A stretch of 21,685 nucleotides of DNA from Oscillospiraceae bacterium (GTDB lineage Bacteria > Bacillota > Clostridia > Oscillospirales > Oscillospiraceae): positions 1 through 21,685 of the forward strand of contig CAJGCI010000019.1 of NCBI GenBank assembly GCA_904501855.1. The letters are read 5' to 3'. The translations under genes were made by a program, and so were the position numbers. The notes beneath the pieces were generated by a model. It was not told the origin of the DNA. It searched no databases and saw only the letters and a program-made list of their open reading frames with translations. Within the stretch, counting starts at the first letter, position 1. Each line of letters begins with the position of its first letter. Below, piece by piece: positions 1 to 7,253 of the stretch.

Positions 1-41
1 ACATCTTCTGACAGCATCAGACTGTAAAGGGTCTTTTTCAT
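1..41 (-). CDS. N-terminal fragment of an unidentified small protein (possibly ribbon-helix-helix)
   Basis: An ATG at 41 reads leftward as MKKTLYSLMLSEDV and runs off the window edge. A strong ribosome binding site (AAAGGAG) lies about 10 bases upstream and a near-consensus promoter at 75-103. The short start resembles, from memory, the opening beta strand of small CopG/Arc-type ribbon-helix-helix proteins of Clostridia, but 13-14 residues cannot prove this. Its own promoter and the terminator at 180-229 separate it from metF. That a gene starts here is well supported; the family is a guess. Confidence 0.5.
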   Translation of the reverse strand, partial: MKKTLYSLMLSED

Positions 42-74
42 AGCGCGCACATCTCCTTTTTTGTTTACATCCTG

Positions 75-103
75 ATAGTAACATTCCCCTTAAACTTTGT
101 CAA
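75..103 (-). promoter_or_regulatory. Sigma-A promoter for the leftward gene at 1-41
   Basis: Reading leftward, TTGACA (98-103) is followed after exactly 17 bases by TACTAT (75-80), about 33 bases before the start codon at 41. The bases upstream (104-150) are very AT-rich, like an UP element, and contain the imperfect inverted repeat ATCTACAA (121-128) / TTGTAAAT (143-150), which could be an operator. Confidence 0.75.
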
Positions 104-179
104 TAAAATTATATAAAACAATCTACAAATTATATTTTCAAGTTGTAAATTTTTTGGCCGGCACAGATGAAGAACACTA

Positions 180-229
180 AAACAGGCGGCGGTCCAAGGC
201 CTTTCTGACCCATTGACCGCCGCCTGTTT
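180..229 (-). terminator. Terminator hairpin downstream of metF
   Basis: A perfect 15-base inverted repeat (180-194 with 215-229, arm AAACAGGCGGCGGTC) encloses a 20-base loop. It lies just after the metF stop codon at 241. Reading leftward the stem is followed by TTTTAGTGTTCTTC, a mediocre U-tract, so termination efficiency is uncertain. Confidence 0.7.
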
Positions 230-240
230 CGTGGATGCAT

Positions 241-1167
241 TTAAGCTGACAGGTTGCTTTCCTTTATGATCCTTGTAACCGCATCGGCTTTATTCAATGT
301 GAAAAGATGAATACCGTCCACACCCAGGGAGAGATACTCATTGATCTGGGAAATGGTATATTGAATTCCTTCCTCCATGAACGCATCTTTTTTCCGCCGG
401 ATCTCTTCTTCGGATTCTTCCGGGGTGAAGACATTCGGAAAAATCCAGTTCCGGGAAATGATTTCGCACAGAGCCCTTGGCATAACGCAGGCGTTATGGC
501 TGAGGGCCATGTTGATGGTGGAAGCGCTGTCCAGGACCGGCATGACACCGACGTCGACCGGGAGCGTGATCCCGGCAGAACGGATCGCATCGTACCACCA
601 TTTGAACTGATCCATATCCCAGCAGAGCTGTGTAATAATGTAATCCGCACCGAGATCCTGTTTCTGTTTCAGATATTCAATGTCCGACTGGATACTGCGG
701 CATTGAATGTGTCCCTCCGGGGATCCGCCGACAGCTATCGTGAACTTATCCCCGAATTCTCTGCGGATCAGATCCACCAGTTCGGTGGCATAACGGAGAT
801 CCTCTTTCCCGGGTTCATATCCTAACGGAATATCTCCGCGCAATGCCAGGACATGATGGATCCCATGGTCCAGATATGCCTGCAGCAGGCCGCAAACCGT
901 TTTCGGGGTGTTTCCGATGCACGTAAAATGCGTGACCGGAAGAGTGCGGCCGTCATTCTGTATCTTTGACAAAACTGCCATGTTCCTTTCCACGTTGCTG
1001 CCTCCGACGTGATAGGTGCAGGAAATATAGTCCGGATTCAGCCGATATAACTGGTCAAGAGTGCCGCCTTCTCTGCATATTTTTTCCATCCCGCGATCTG
1101 TTTTCGGAGGGAACAGCTCAAAAGAAAGCAGGGTTTTCTGGTTAAAAAGATCTTTGATATTCGGCAT
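241..1167 (-). CDS. metF: Methylenetetrahydrofolate reductase (MetF)
   Basis: This 308-residue protein is expected to reduce 5,10-methylenetetrahydrofolate to 5-methyltetrahydrofolate with FAD, in the cytoplasm, supplying methyl groups for methionine synthesis. Family marks include SFELFPPK near residue 15, ALRGD in the FAD-binding region, GGSPEGH, and TQLCWD where E. coli MetF has TQFFFD. The length matches bacterial single-domain MetF (about 290-310 residues), so it is complete. The start is ATG 1167, six bases after the DUF554 stop codon, with only a weak ribosome binding site, so translation may be coupled. It is the last gene of the leftward group and is followed by a terminator at 180-229. 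No MetV partner or methionine synthase is nearby, so a role in acetogenesis cannot be judged. Confidence 0.93.
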   Translation of the reverse strand: MPNIKDLFNQKTLLSFELFPPKTDRGMEKICREGGTLDQLYRLNPDYISCTYHVGGSNVERNMAVLSKIQNDGRTLPVTHFTCIGNTPKTVCGLLQAYLDHGIHHVLALRGDIPLGYEPGKEDLRYATELVDLIRREFGDKFTIAVGGSPEGHIQCRSIQSDIEYLKQKQDLGADYIITQLCWDMDQFKWWYDAIRSAGITLPVDVGVMPVLDSASTINMALSHNACVMPRALCEIISRNWIFPNVFTPEESEEEIRRKKDAFMEEGIQYTISQINEYLSLGVDGIHLFTLNKADAVTRIIKESNLSA

Positions 1168-1173
1168 TGGCAG

Positions 1174-1869
1174 TTACCCGATCCCTAAAGCATGAAACAA
1201 TAAACTGACGAAAGGAGCGTACAGGATGGCTGGCAGATAGTCAGCCACTTTCAGTTTCGTAATCCCGGCCAGATTCAGGCCGATCCCGATAATCATGAGA
1301 GAGCCGGCCGCTGTCATCTCGGCGATCATCGTATCGGACAGAAGGGGAGACAGGACGGACGCTAAAAGCACCAGTGCACCTTCGATAACCAGCACACTGC
1401 CGGATGCCAGAAGGACACCGATCCCCAATGTCACGGCCAGCATCATGGAGGAGAAGAGGTCCATCATGGATTTTGTGATCAGCATGGTGGTGTCGCCGGT
1501 GGTTCCTGCCTGCAGCGAGCCAACGATGGTCATGGAACCGACGCAGAACAGCAGGGTAGCGGTTACAAATCCTTTTGCCACAAGACCGTCACCGTTTTTG
1601 GAAAAACGGTCCTCCACTTTTTTCCCCAGACGGTTAAGGGCACCGTCGATGTCCAGAAGCGTGCCGGTCAGCACACCGAGGATGGTTGAGATGAGAAGGA
1701 CCAGCAGGTTCCGGCTTTCAAAAGCCCCCTGAAAACCGATGACCATGGAGAACAGTCCGATAGCGGTCATGGTGGCACCGGTGTACTTTTCCGGGATCCC
1801 CTTTTTCAGGAATATACCAATGAAACTGCCGGCAAGCACGGTCAGAGTATTAATTAAGACAGCAGACAT
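1174..1869 (-). CDS. DUF554 family integral membrane protein
   Basis: This 231-residue, very hydrophobic protein has about six or seven predicted membrane segments. The N-terminal pattern (GSFIGIFLKKGIPEKY, then TAIGLFSMVIG, then GVLTGTLLDIDGALNRLG) is typical of the DUF554 (YdfK/YqgA) family, whose biochemical function is not established; transport has been proposed from topology only. The start ATG 1869 has GAGGAAC upstream. It sits 21 bases after the ClC gene and 6 bases before metF, which indicates one leftward transcript. The link between an anion transporter, DUF554 and MetF is not obvious and may only be positional. Confidence 0.88.
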   Translation of the reverse strand: MSAVLINTLTVLAGSFIGIFLKKGIPEKYTGATMTAIGLFSMVIGFQGAFESRNLLVLLISTILGVLTGTLLDIDGALNRLGKKVEDRFSKNGDGLVAKGFVTATLLFCVGSMTIVGSLQAGTTGDTTMLITKSMMDLFSSMMLAVTLGIGVLLASGSVLVIEGALVLLASVLSPLLSDTMIAEMTAAGSLMIIGIGLNLAGITKLKVADYLPAILYAPFVSLLFHALGIG

Positions 1870-1890
1870 ATCAGTTCCTCACATACAACA

Positions 1891-3150
1891 TTACTTTGCT
1901 TTAATATTAATATATTCTGCACGGGTCTTCGAATACATGATTTTCTGGCTCTGGTAGAGCCCGTAATAGCCGGACAGCATGTAAGAGATGCCGCATGCCA
2001 GAGCAAAATAAACGATGGCAAAATCCGACTGGAACAGTTCGATGGCCAATACAATGGAAGCGATGGGACAATTGACCGCACCGCAGAATACGGAGATCAG
2101 TCCGATGCTGGCCGCAAACTGAGCCGGGATCCCAAGCAGCGGGCCCACTACACAGCCGAAAGTGGCACCGATGAAGAACGTGGGAATGATCTCACCGCCG
2201 CGAAAACCGCATCCCAGAGTAACAGCGGTAAACAGGATCTTCCAGAAGAACGCGCTGGGTTTTGCCACTCCTGATTCCAGAGCATTCATCAGCTGAGCCT
2301 GTCCGGTGCCGTTATAGTCGGTGCATCCGACAAGATAGGTAAGTCCTATAATAATGACACCGCCGATCACCGCACGAAGATAGGTATTGGGACAGCGTCT
2401 TCGGGCGACGGATGCAAAGTACTGTACGGAAAAACAGAAAGCCGTGCTGATCACCGCGCAGAAAACGGCGAGAATGGCAACACGCCAGAGCATATCCAAA
2501 GACAGAGACTCCAGAGGTACATGGAACTGTGTGGCCGGAATATGAAAGAGTTTGTTGATTCCGAATGCCGTAATGGCGGAGACCAGACAGGGGATCAGGC
2601 CGGAGTAATAAAATATTCCAACACTGATAAACTCCAGCGCAAATATCGCCGCCGTGACCGGTGTTCCGAACAGGGCGGAAAAGACTGCCGACATGCCGCA
2701 CAGTGTTGCCAGACGAAGGTCTTTATCGTCCAGGTGGAGGAGAGCAGCTACATTTGCCCCAATACTTCCGCCTATTTGGAGCGCAGCACCTTCGCGACCG
2801 GCAGATCCGCCGCAAATGTGGGTAATCAGGGTCGCAATAAAGATGCAGGGGGTCAACAGGATCGGAGCCCGGGTGCCTTCTCGAATGGAATCAATGATGG
2901 AATCGGTGTTCTCGTGTTCCATCTTGGACACCGAATACATCAGAGCGATGAGCGCACCGCCTGCCGGCAGCAGCCAGATCAGCCAGGGATTCATTTCCCG
3001 CAATCCGGTGGCATACCGAACTGCCAGGTTGAAGAGACTTCCAATGATCCCGCCTACAGATCCGGTGAGCAGCGCAATCAGGATCCATTTGAAAAAAGAC
3101 CAGATAAGATTTTCTATTAACTTGACTTCATTCTTGTTGTCGAAATCCAT
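1891..3150 (-). CDS. ClC-family anion transporter, CLC-F (fluoride/proton antiporter)-like
   Basis: This is a 419-residue membrane protein with the length and helix pattern of prokaryotic ClC proteins. The gating-glutamate motif appears as GREGAALQIGG, and the later GxFxP element is replaced by GFRGGEIIPTFFIGA. The usual GSGIP selectivity loop is absent; the corresponding N-terminal region reads HENTDSIIDSIREG. From family knowledge, the change from GREGP to GREGA/T and a GGE(V/I)xPxFFIG motif are typical of the CLC-F branch, which expels fluoride in exchange for protons, so fluoride export is a reasonable inference. An ordinary chloride channel/antiporter remains possible. It starts the leftward group with DUF554 and metF. 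I found no fluoride (crcB) riboswitch in the 130 bases upstream. A TATAAT at 3185-3190 (leftward) could be its -10 box, but the -35 is poor. Confidence 0.85.
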   Translation of the reverse strand: MDFDNKNEVKLIENLIWSFFKWILIALLTGSVGGIIGSLFNLAVRYATGLREMNPWLIWLLPAGGALIALMYSVSKMEHENTDSIIDSIREGTRAPILLTPCIFIATLITHICGGSAGREGAALQIGGSIGANVAALLHLDDKDLRLATLCGMSAVFSALFGTPVTAAIFALEFISVGIFYYSGLIPCLVSAITAFGINKLFHIPATQFHVPLESLSLDMLWRVAILAVFCAVISTAFCFSVQYFASVARRRCPNTYLRAVIGGVIIIGLTYLVGCTDYNGTGQAQLMNALESGVAKPSAFFWKILFTAVTLGCGFRGGEIIPTFFIGATFGCVVGPLLGIPAQFAASIGLISVFCGAVNCPIASIVLAIELFQSDFAIVYFALACGISYMLSGYYGLYQSQKIMYSKTRAEYINIKAK

Positions 3151-3233
3151 TGTTCTTTCCTTAAAAGCAATTTGCTGTTAAAGAATTATATTACGAAAAA
3201 GGACGAAAATCCACCGTTATCCGGGACAGCTTC

Positions 3234-3262
3234 TTGATTTTAGGCAAGGGGTTGGGTATAAT
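3234..3262 (+). promoter_or_regulatory. Promoter of the tRNA-Ser gene
   Basis: TTGATT (3234-3239), a 17-base spacer, and a perfect TATAAT (3257-3262) end 17 bases before the mature tRNA 5' end at 3280. Confidence 0.8.
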
Positions 3263-3279
3263 CCTAAAGTACTCCATTC

Positions 3280-3368
3280 GGAGGTGTATCGAAGTGGTCA
3301 TAACGGGCCTGACTCGAAATCAGGTAGCCCTCACGGGCTCGTGGGTTCGAATCCCACCGCCTCCGCCA
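3280..3368 (+). tRNA. tRNA-Ser (anticodon CGA, reads UCG)
   Basis: The acceptor arm GGAGGTG (3280-3286) pairs with CGCCTCC, followed by discriminator G (3365) and an encoded CCA (3366-3368). The anticodon stem-loop CTGACTCGAAATCAG gives anticodon CGA. A long variable arm (AGCCCTCACGGGCT) and the T arm GTGGGTTCGAATCCCAC follow. The long variable arm and the 89-base length are the class II serine pattern. It has its own promoter (3234-3262) and terminator (3374-3412). Confidence 0.97.
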
Positions 3369-3373
3369 ATACG

Positions 3374-3412
3374 GGACAGCTGATCAAACCGGATCAGCTG
3401 TCCGTTTCTTTC
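3374..3412 (+). terminator. Terminator of the tRNA-Ser transcript
   Basis: A perfect 12-base stem, GGACAGCTGATC (3374-3385) with GATCAGCTGTCC (3392-3403), has a 6-base loop and is followed by GTTTCTTTC. It lies 5 bases after the tRNA CCA end. Confidence 0.85.
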
Positions 3413-3908
3413 ATTTCTGAGAACCATGGTGCCATGATTGCCGTGAAAGCCGGGCAGGGAATTACGATTTAAAAATCCAATACGCTCCTCATCATAGATT
3501 CTTCTGATGCGAACATGACATTTGGCAAAAAACAGAATCGAACGGATTTGTGGGAAAAACGGTATTTTTCTGCAGAAATCTGAGCTAAAATTGAAGGATC
3601 TGGCGGAATTACCTGTCCTTTTTGTCGCATTTTCGACATGAACCTGCGTGTTTTGGTTTGAATGTGCAAAAACCAAATTGGATACTTGGGAAAATTTGTT
3701 AAGCTTGCAGACGGATATTTACCATCATTTACTTGAAAAAAAGATATAAAAATGAAATAATTGGAGCGTTTTGTTCATTATATAAAAGTGAGTAAATATT
3801 TCTGAGCATTTTGGCCCAGGAAGAAGAAAGAAATCCTATACAACATATAAATAAATTTGAAATAGGATAAAAGAGGTTAAGTAAGAAAAGAGATGTAGGA
3901 GGTCCCTT
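3413..3908. other. AT-rich intergenic region without a supported gene
   Basis: About 500 bases between the tRNA terminator and the first ligase gene. I see no ORF with a ribosome binding site. A small hairpin (TTTGGTTT 3652-3659 with AAACCAAA 3670-3677) and a second one (TGTCG/CGACA around 3623-3638) are present. From about 3720 to 3890 the sequence is strongly AT-rich and purine-biased, as expected for a promoter and leader. A candidate is TTGAAA (3733-3738), 17 bases, AATAAT (3756-3761); it is weak and other choices exist. The copies of GTTAG/CTAAC seen before the second ligase are absent here. Confidence 0.6.
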
Positions 3909-5723
3909 ATGAGTGATGCAGTGAAAACCGGCTACCCTTCAATTGATCGGCCATGGGAAGAATTCTATAAGTACGGCATTCCGGACAAACCGGTAAACGA
4001 TATGCCCTGGAAGAAATACCTTGTGGATGATACCGCAATCGGTTCTCAGCCCCCACAGGGTCTTACCATGTATCAGCTCATCTATGATGTCAACAAAGAT
4101 TATCCGGATCAGATCGCGCTGAACTATTTCGGCAAAAAGACCACCTTCCGTGAGATGTTCCAGCATATTGATGAGTCTGCCCGTGCACTGACAGCGGCCG
4201 GCGTCAAGCAGAATGACTGTGTCATGGTCAGCTTGGTGGATATGCCGGAAGTCGTATATTCTTTCTATGGCGCCAACAAGATCGGTGCTTCCGTAAACCT
4301 CATTGATCCCCGTTCGGATGTGGAAACGCTCAAGCACTACATCCATCAGGTCAACCCGAAGGTTTTCATCACTCTGGATCTGAACTACCCGCTTGTCAAG
4401 AAAGCAGTCGTTGATACCACGGTCGAAAAAGTCGTGATTGTAAAGATCGGCAATTCCATGCCCCCTGCAATCCGTCTGGGATACAACCTCAAGTCCCGCA
4501 AGGATCATCCGAAAATCGAGTACAGCGACAGTGTTGTGCTTTATAATGATTTTATTGCTTCCGGTGAAGGCGCTCCGGATGTCGAAGCCGATTATGAGAA
4601 AGATGCCTGCCGCATCATCGTCCATACCGGCGGAACCACCGGCCTGCCGAAGAGCGTCATGATCTCCGATCAGATCACCAACAACGTGGCTTGGAGCTAC
4701 GGATATATCGGATTTCCCATTAAGCGCCAGAACGTCTGGTACAACGAGCTGCCTCCGTTCATCATCTACAGCATGATGATCAGCGTACATCTGCCGCTGT
4801 TCTACGGGGTCACGGTAGTTCTGAACCCGGAATTTTCCGTGGAGAAATTTGCGAAGAACTTTAAAAAGTATAAACCGAACTATGCCGGCGGTGTGACCGA
4901 GCATTGGCGTCAGCTTATCCGCTCTCCGCTGATGAAGGACTTCGATATGTCCTTCCTCATTGCAGCGGTTATCGGCGGCGATGCCTGCCCGAGAGAAGAT
5001 GAGATCGAGATCGATGAATTCTTTAAGGCCCACGGCTGCAAATATCCGGTCATCAAAGGATACGGCATGTCGGAGACCAGTGCAACGGTCGCTACGGAGA
5101 CCTGCACGGCAAACCGCTATAAGACAGTCGGCATTCCTCTTCCGGTCCATGACATCAAGATCGTTGATCCGGATGATATTACGAAGGAACTGAAATATGA
5201 TGAGATCGGCGAGCTTCTCGTAGGCGGACCGAACGTCATGCTGGGCTACCTGGACGACCAGGAAGCCACCGATGAAATGATCTTCACCGATGAGAAGGGT
5301 GAGCGCTGGCTCCGTACCAGTGACCTGGCCAAAATCTCCGAAGACGGTTTCCTGACCCATAAAGGCCGCTTGAGAAGAATCTACATCACCGATAACGGCG
5401 GCGATGCAGCAAAGATCTTCCCGTCCGTTCCGGAAAAAGAGATCCTTCGTCATGAAGCCGTTGACGCAGTATGCTGCGCCGGCCGCCTGAAACCGGATTC
5501 CACCTTCTATGAAATCGTGGCTTTCGTGGTCAAAAAGGAAGATGTTCCGGATGAGCAGCTGACTGAGGAACTGGTCAAGCTCTGCAAAGAAAAGGTTCCC
5601 GGATACATGCAGCCGGTAGACTTTGTTTACCTGGATCACCTTCCGCTGACGGAAAACAACGGCAAGGTGGACTTTGTCCAGCTGGAAGAGCGCGCACACG
5701 AGCTTCAGGTTGCAGGAATCTGA
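3909..5723 (+). CDS. AMP-forming acyl-CoA synthetase-like ligase (class I adenylate-forming enzyme), paralogue 1
   Basis: This 604-residue cytoplasmic enzyme is predicted to activate a carboxylic acid, probably a fatty acid, with ATP and transfer it to CoA. The family core motifs are all present: phosphate-binding loop TGGTTGLPK (240-248), GYGMSET (384-390), the hinge-region RTSD with Asp472, and the C-terminal lysine in NGKVDF (Lys586). The N-terminus (TGYPSIDRPW) is shared with the second ligase at 7295 (TGYASIDKPW), so the two are paralogues of one clostridial subgroup. The start ATG 3909 has AGGAGGT upstream. A strong terminator follows at 5745-5777, so it appears to be a one-gene transcript. 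The acyl substrate cannot be read from the sequence. Confidence 0.9.
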   Translation: MSDAVKTGYPSIDRPWEEFYKYGIPDKPVNDMPWKKYLVDDTAIGSQPPQGLTMYQLIYDVNKDYPDQIALNYFGKKTTFREMFQHIDESARALTAAGVKQNDCVMVSLVDMPEVVYSFYGANKIGASVNLIDPRSDVETLKHYIHQVNPKVFITLDLNYPLVKKAVVDTTVEKVVIVKIGNSMPPAIRLGYNLKSRKDHPKIEYSDSVVLYNDFIASGEGAPDVEADYEKDACRIIVHTGGTTGLPKSVMISDQITNNVAWSYGYIGFPIKRQNVWYNELPPFIIYSMMISVHLPLFYGVTVVLNPEFSVEKFAKNFKKYKPNYAGGVTEHWRQLIRSPLMKDFDMSFLIAAVIGGDACPREDEIEIDEFFKAHGCKYPVIKGYGMSETSATVATETCTANRYKTVGIPLPVHDIKIVDPDDITKELKYDEIGELLVGGPNVMLGYLDDQEATDEMIFTDEKGERWLRTSDLAKISEDGFLTHKGRLRRIYITDNGGDAAKIFPSVPEKEILRHEAVDAVCCAGRLKPDSTFYEIVAFVVKKEDVPDEQLTEELVKLCKEKVPGYMQPVDFVYLDHLPLTENNGKVDFVQLEERAHELQVAGI

Positions 5724-5744
5724 TGGTAATTATCTAATATTATT

Positions 5745-5777
5745 CCCCGCACAGTATTCTCTGTGCGGGGTTTTATT
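5745..5777 (+). terminator. Rho-independent terminator after the first ligase
   Basis: CCCCGCACAG (5745-5754) pairs perfectly with CTGTGCGGGG (5761-5770) around a 6-base loop, followed by TTTTATT. It lies 21 bases past the ligase stop codon. Confidence 0.93.
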
Positions 5778-5872
5778 ATGTCTGACAGCAAGTCTTTTCT
5801 GCTTAAAAATATGGGTATATAGAAATCAGAGGGCGCGGTTACATAAAAATTACAGAATTAACTCAAAAGGTA

Positions 5873-5900
5873 TTCATTTTTTCGAAAAGTTTGCTATAAT
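5873..5900 (+). promoter_or_regulatory. Probable extended -10 promoter for the L,D-transpeptidase
   Basis: TGCTATAAT (5892-5900) is an extended -10 element with a perfect TATAAT at 5895-5900. The -35 is weak (TTCATT at 5873-5878, 16-base spacer). It lies 60 bases before the ATG at 5961. Confidence 0.6.
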
Positions 5901-5926
5901 GGAAAGGCTTGAAAGACTCGAGAGAA

Positions 5927-5944
5927 TTATTAATCAATTAATAA
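5927..5944. repeat. Perfect 18-base AT-only palindrome in the transpeptidase leader
   Basis: TTATTAAT (5927-5934) and ATTAATAA (5937-5944) are perfect inverted arms around CA. The element lies between the probable -10 box and the start codon, where a repressor could block transcription, and it keeps the leader close to the start codon AT-rich. No regulator is identified. Confidence 0.5.
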
Positions 5945-5960
5945 AAAGCGAGAGATAAGA

Positions 5961-6893
5961 ATGAAAGAGAAAAAGAACAGAACGACCTGGAAAGGGGCCC
6001 TGTGTCTCGTCGTCATCGTAATGATGCTGTGCAGTTTTACGATGGTTTTTGCCGAGGCCGGAGAACTGACGACGCAATGTATCGATGCCAATGAGTTCAT
6101 CTCAGATCCCTGGGGCACCGTGGGAAATGCCATATCCAACGGGATTTCAACCGGTGTGAATGTCCTCAGATATGGTGATTTTTATCGACGCTACGGGGAC
6201 TTTACTGTTACGATTCAGATGGGAAAAGGCATTGAAGTTCTTGGGCCGAACACCATCGTCAGCTGGATCCGGGTGAGCGAGAACGGCAATGAATACTACG
6301 ATGACGGCAAACTGAATGAATATGTGAATAATCTGGCCGCCAAGTACAATTCGACGGAAACGAGAAATACCTTTATGACTTCCTATGGGTATGAGATCTC
6401 CATACCCAGTACCACATACAGCTGGACTCTGAACCAGCAGGCAACGGTAAATAACATCCGGAACGCACTGTATGCACACCAGACGCAGACCATCAGTCCG
6501 GTCTGGGCTCAGACACCATCCAACAGCTCCACCTATGTGGAGATCTGTCTGGCAAATCAGCGCCTGTTCCTGTATAAGAACGGTCAGCAGATCATGGCGA
6601 CAGACATCGTAACCGGAAATACCTCTCTCGGAAGAGGAACGCCGGCCGGATACTATACCATCAAAAGCAAGGAAAGAAACACCGTTCTTCGCGGCGTGGA
6701 CTATGCCAGCCATGTGAACTACTGGATGCCCTTCAACGGAGGAATCGGACTGCATGACGCCACGTGGAGAGGCAGATTCGGTGGAACGATCTATCAGTAT
6801 GACGGATCTCACGGCTGCGTCAATATGCCATTGGATGCCGCACGAATCGCCTATGAAAACGTTTCGGTCGGAACACCGGTGATCCTGTACTGA
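5961..6893 (+). CDS. Secreted L,D-transpeptidase (YkuD domain)
   Basis: This 310-residue exported protein is predicted to cross-link peptidoglycan stem peptides (3-3 cross-links) or attach proteins to the wall. An N-terminal hydrophobic segment follows the basic MKEKKNRTTWK and ends near FAEAG, which looks like a signal peptide or membrane anchor. Residues about 45-170 form a non-catalytic region resembling the PG_binding_4 module often fused to clostridial YkuD enzymes. The YkuD domain (about 178-310) has His265, then SHGCVN with His284 and the nucleophile Cys286, in the expected spacing. The ribosome binding site is weak (GAGAG). It lies between two acyl-CoA ligase genes but has its own promoter and leader, so co-function with them is unproven. 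Confidence 0.92.
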   Translation: MKEKKNRTTWKGALCLVVIVMMLCSFTMVFAEAGELTTQCIDANEFISDPWGTVGNAISNGISTGVNVLRYGDFYRRYGDFTVTIQMGKGIEVLGPNTIVSWIRVSENGNEYYDDGKLNEYVNNLAAKYNSTETRNTFMTSYGYEISIPSTTYSWTLNQQATVNNIRNALYAHQTQTISPVWAQTPSNSSTYVEICLANQRLFLYKNGQQIMATDIVTGNTSLGRGTPAGYYTIKSKERNTVLRGVDYASHVNYWMPFNGGIGLHDATWRGRFGGTIYQYDGSHGCVNMPLDAARIAYENVSVGTPVILY

Positions 6894-6918
6894 CAGAAAA
6901 TCTTAAAGTAAAAGCCAG

Positions 6919-6958
6919 CGTCTGCGGAGTTCAGCCGCTCCGCAGACGGCTATTATTG
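6919..6958 (+). terminator. Terminator-like hairpin after the L,D-transpeptidase
   Basis: CGTCTGCGGAG (6919-6929) pairs with CTCCGCAGACG (6938-6948). The tail GCTATTATTG is poor in T, so this is a strong hairpin with a weak U-tract, 26 bases after the stop codon. Confidence 0.7.
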
Positions 6959-7127
6959 ACAAAAATTATCGTTATTATCGTGAAAATACGTTAAGAAACG
7001 ACAGAAATTATTTTTTCCTGTTTTTTGCTTGAAATATTTCCATGTTCTGAGGTATTTTGATATATAGGACTTATTTTTCTTACAGGGGGGTCAAGGTTTT
7101 GCCCCGGGAGGATTTTTTTGCCAATTA

Positions 7128-7145
7128 ATGTTAGTTGACTAACAT
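7128..7145. promoter_or_regulatory. Operator-like palindrome 1 (ATGTTAGT-TG-ACTAACAT)
   Basis: A perfect 8+2+8 inverted repeat. It is embedded in a promoter-like arrangement: TTGCCA (7118-7123), 16 bases, TAACAT (7140-7145). It shares CAATTAATGTTAGTT and the CTAACAT half-site with the larger palindrome at 7216-7253. The form (short symmetric half-sites, 2-base centre) suits a TetR- or MarR-type repressor. The regulator is not identified. Confidence 0.65.
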
Positions 7146-7215
7146 CTTTTCTTCCAGACACTCTTTGAGGTGTATCCGGGGGAGGGGGGCAGAAAGATCT
7201 GAGGGCGGTAAAACT

Positions 7216-7253
7216 CTGTCAATTAATGTTAGTTCGCTAACATTAATTGACAG
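7216..7253. promoter_or_regulatory. Operator-like palindrome 2: 17-base perfect arms around TTCG
   Basis: CTGTCAATTAATGTTAG (7216-7232) and CTAACATTAATTGACAG (7237-7253) are perfect inverted arms with a TTCG centre, 38 bases in all. The inner part repeats palindrome 1 (ATGTTAG/CTAACAT), with centres 98 bases apart. It lies 42 bases before the ligase ATG. In RNA it would form a very stable hairpin; in DNA it is an ideal site for a dimeric repressor. The lack of a following T-run argues against a simple terminator. Confidence 0.75.

Noticed and set aside
3151..3280. Possible fluoride riboswitch before the ClC gene
   Set aside because: I looked leftward for the conserved GGNGAUGG and pseudoknot elements and did not find them.
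3223..3381. Direct repeat GGGACAGCT on either side of the tRNA-Ser gene (3223-3231 and 3373-3381) as an attachment-site scar
   Set aside because: Only nine bases match, the second copy is part of the terminator stem, and no integrase or mobile gene is present.
3469..3669. A 66-residue leftward ORF in the intergenic region
   Set aside because: It has no ribosome binding site and no recognisable motif, and overlaps the spurious tRNA-antisense ORF.
3320..3676. A 118-residue leftward ORF ending in GGGGGIRTHEPVRAT
   Set aside because: Its C-terminus is the antisense translation of the tRNA-Ser gene, a well-known source of spurious GIRTHEP proteins; there is no ribosome binding site.
3939..5699. 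A 586-residue antisense ORF opposite the first ligase
   Set aside because: It mirrors the codon bias of the ligase gene, lacks a ribosome binding site and promoter, and its sequence matches no family I know. The ligase reading has all family motifs.
5899..5958. A 19-codon ORF (MERLERLERIINQLIKSER) just before the L,D-transpeptidase
   Set aside because: Its ATG lies inside the probable -10 box, so it would not be on the transcript, and it has no ribosome binding site.
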